A DNA stretch of 15,694 nucleotides from VXYL01 sp047518105 (GTDB taxonomy: Bacteria; Pseudomonadota; Gammaproteobacteria; Pseudomonadales; Azotimanducaceae): assembly GCA_047518105.1 (NCBI GenBank), contig JAKZRQ010000177.1, positions 1 through 15,694 on the forward strand, written 5' to 3'. The stretch's first letter is position 1. Each line of letters begins with the position of its first letter. Shown here one piece after another: positions 14,289-15,694 of the stretch. The notes beneath the pieces were generated by a model. It made no database searches. It was given only the letters and a program-made list of their open reading frames with translations, and had not been told where the DNA came from. Position numbers and translations under genes: made by a program.

Positions 14289-15694
14289 ATGGATGGCATG
14301 AAACAGGCTCAGGCACTTCCCTTCTGGGGCAAAGGGGAAGCGCCGCCGAAAACGGAAAGGGTCAGGGAACCGGACGAACGCGGCTTTGCCGCCATAGTCA
14401 AGATATTCGCGCGGACGTGGCCGTACTTGCTGCCCCAAGTGAGCGGGTACTGGCGCGAGGTTTCGCGAAGCCGGCTCGCAGGGGATGGCGAAGCAGGCGA
14501 ATTCGCGACGGATGACGCCTTCAGTGGGAACGAGTCCACTGATGGTTGGAGTTTCCGTCACGTTCCGCCATTGGTCACGGTGTTGACTGCGATCGGGCCG
14601 CTCACAGGCTGGCTCCCGTTCGGAACCGATTGGCCACATGATCTTCTGCTGGCCGCGATGGTTCTCATGACGATCCTCACCTGGGCTCTTCTGTTCGTGA
14701 ATGGCCGGGCGTACGTAGCGGCATCTCTGGCGCTCGCGCTCGTCGGAACGGCGGCGTTCCTGTTCGCGGTCTTTGCCGTGGACGGACTCGCCGACAACTT
14801 CCACGTCGGGCTTGTTGCATTGGGTTGCGTCTGCATTTGGGTGTTGCAGTATCGGATTGAAGGCGGAAAGTTGCGGCTTCGCGTCCGCCTGGGCAGCCAT
14901 CTGGTCTACTACTTCGTACTGGTGTGGGCTGCCACCGTGCTGAATATGGTGATAGCCCTCTTCTCCGTGGATTTGATCAGCCAATCCATCCTCCAAGCCG
15001 AGCCCCTGACACCTTTCCTCGCGGACTTCATCGGTCAGCCGGATTTGTCCGGCGAGGGTGGGGGAACGCTGGCACCGAGCGTCGAGAGCAAAGGCGCCAC
15101 CGAGGCGAACATCGATTCGGCATTGCTTACTTCCGAGCAGAGACACAGCCTGAAGTGGGTATACGTAGTGTTCATGGTCGTTTCGTGGATCGTGTTGATC
15201 CCTTCGACGATGCTCTTGCCGTACTACTACATCTTCATCATGCAACGCGTGAATCAGGGTTTGAGGATGGCTCTGTTGGAGCGTTGGCACAGGCTGTCTC
15301 TTCGCTATCACAGCGATCACCGGGTGGGCGATTCGGTGTATCGCATCTACCAGGACAGTGCCCAGGTTACTGCCGTCATCGGCACGATTACGCAAGCGAC
15401 GCAATTGTTAAATACCTATGCGATCGGGATCGTTTTCCTCGGCGCACTTGACCCCATTCTGGGCACGATGACCCTCAGCATTGTCGTGGTTGCCATTGTC
15501 TGGGGGCGTTGGTACTCGCCACGCATGCGCGATAGGTCTTTGCTTTCCCGGGAAGCAAACTCGGATTTCACATCTCGTGTTCAGGAATCGTTTGCCGCCG
15601 TTCGCATTGTCAAGGCCTACGGGGCTGGGGAGGCAGAGCAAGAGCGCCTCGTGCAGGATTCCGTAACGGCCTTCAATGCGTCCTATCGGGTCCG
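14289..15694 (+). CDS. ABC exporter with extended N-terminal membrane region (partial)
   Basis: The frame is open to the window end, giving 468 codons of a longer protein. The ATG at 14289 has GAGG nine bases upstream; in-frame ATGs at 14274 and 14298 are alternatives. A polar cytosolic segment of about 90 residues comes first. Three or four extra hydrophobic helices follow (about 93-111, 117-137, 141-164 and 171-188). The standard exporter membrane domain begins near residue 204. It shows a long loop at about 249-287, then LLPYYYIFIMQRVN and the first-intracellular-loop pattern HRVGDSVYRIYQDS near 344-357. The coupling region SREANSDFTSRVQESFAAVR and VKAYGAGEAEQE follow. The nucleotide-binding domain should lie past the edge. 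The added N-terminal helices are unlike the basic six-helix half-exporter. The substrate is unknown. It is 83 bp after pepN and may be a separate unit. Confidence 0.85.
   Translation, partial: MDGMKQAQALPFWGKGEAPPKTERVREPDERGFAAIVKIFARTWPYLLPQVSGYWREVSRSRLAGDGEAGEFATDDAFSGNESTDGWSFRHVPPLVTVLTAIGPLTGWLPFGTDWPHDLLLAAMVLMTILTWALLFVNGRAYVAASLALALVGTAAFLFAVFAVDGLADNFHVGLVALGCVCIWVLQYRIEGGKLRLRVRLGSHLVYYFVLVWAATVLNMVIALFSVDLISQSILQAEPLTPFLADFIGQPDLSGEGGGTLAPSVESKGATEANIDSALLTSEQRHSLKWVYVVFMVVSWIVLIPSTMLLPYYYIFIMQRVNQGLRMALLERWHRLSLRYHSDHRVGDSVYRIYQDSAQVTAVIGTITQATQLLNTYAIGIVFLGALDPILGTMTLSIVVVAIVWGRWYSPRMRDRSLLSREANSDFTSRVQESFAAVRIVKAYGAGEAEQERLVQDSVTAFNASYRV

Noticed and set aside
14007..15404. 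465-codon minus-strand frame opposite the end of pepN and the ABC exporter
   Set aside because: It is His/Gln/Arg-rich and without a domain, while the plus strand encodes a clear ABC exporter membrane domain.

Overview
The window is high-GC, chromosomal, densely coding bacterial DNA. The gene content and order point to a gammaproteobacterium, probably from a poorly sampled lineage. From grpE to smpB the order and strands match the E. coli block grpE(-) / recN(+) / bamE(+) / rnfH(-) / ratA(-) / smpB(+), as I remember it. Four differences stand out. hrcA lies where E. coli has nadK. A DUF4143-type ATPase sits between bamE and rnfH. A sodium:neurotransmitter-symporter family transporter sits between ratA and smpB. 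The gene after smpB is an RDD membrane protein followed by pepN, not ssrA. No rRNA, tRNA, tmRNA, CRISPR array or complete insertion sequence was found.

Region 1 (1-591): the 3' end of an ABC transporter ATPase gene runs into a 454-bp stretch without a convincing gene. This stretch holds a 22-bp near-perfect inverted repeat whose outer end forms the dnaK stop codon, and a large hairpin made of two tandem 15-bp units. Region 2 (592-4559, minus strand): the heat-shock operon hrcA-grpE-dnaK. dnaJ does not follow dnaK. An RpoH (sigma-32)-like promoter overlaps the hrcA stop codon and would drive grpE-dnaK, and no CIRCE operator for HrcA was seen. Region 3 (4685-7018, plus strand): recN (DNA double-strand break repair) and bamE (outer-membrane assembly lipoprotein). 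They are separated by about 300 bp of purine-rich, G-quadruplex-like and tandem-repeat DNA.

Region 4 (7034-10361, minus strand): the DUF4143 ATPase with its own AT-rich upstream region, then a tightly packed NSS transporter-ratA-rnfH unit with 4-base junctions. Region 5 (10557-14205, plus strand): smpB, RDD protein and pepN, nearly contiguous. smpB has a good promoter placed so close to the ATG that its mRNA may be leaderless. Region 6 (14289-end, plus strand): the N-terminal part of an ABC exporter with an extra multi-helix N-terminal membrane region, cut off by the window edge.

Most of the window is conserved housekeeping: protein folding, DNA repair, outer-membrane assembly, ribosome rescue and peptide turnover. 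The unusual material is in the gaps: the repeat element at the end of dnaK, short tandem repeats (mostly 9-bp units) in several intergenic regions, the perfect 26-bp palindrome spanning two convergent stop codons, and the inserted ATPase and transporter. I did not find a clearly new multi-gene system.
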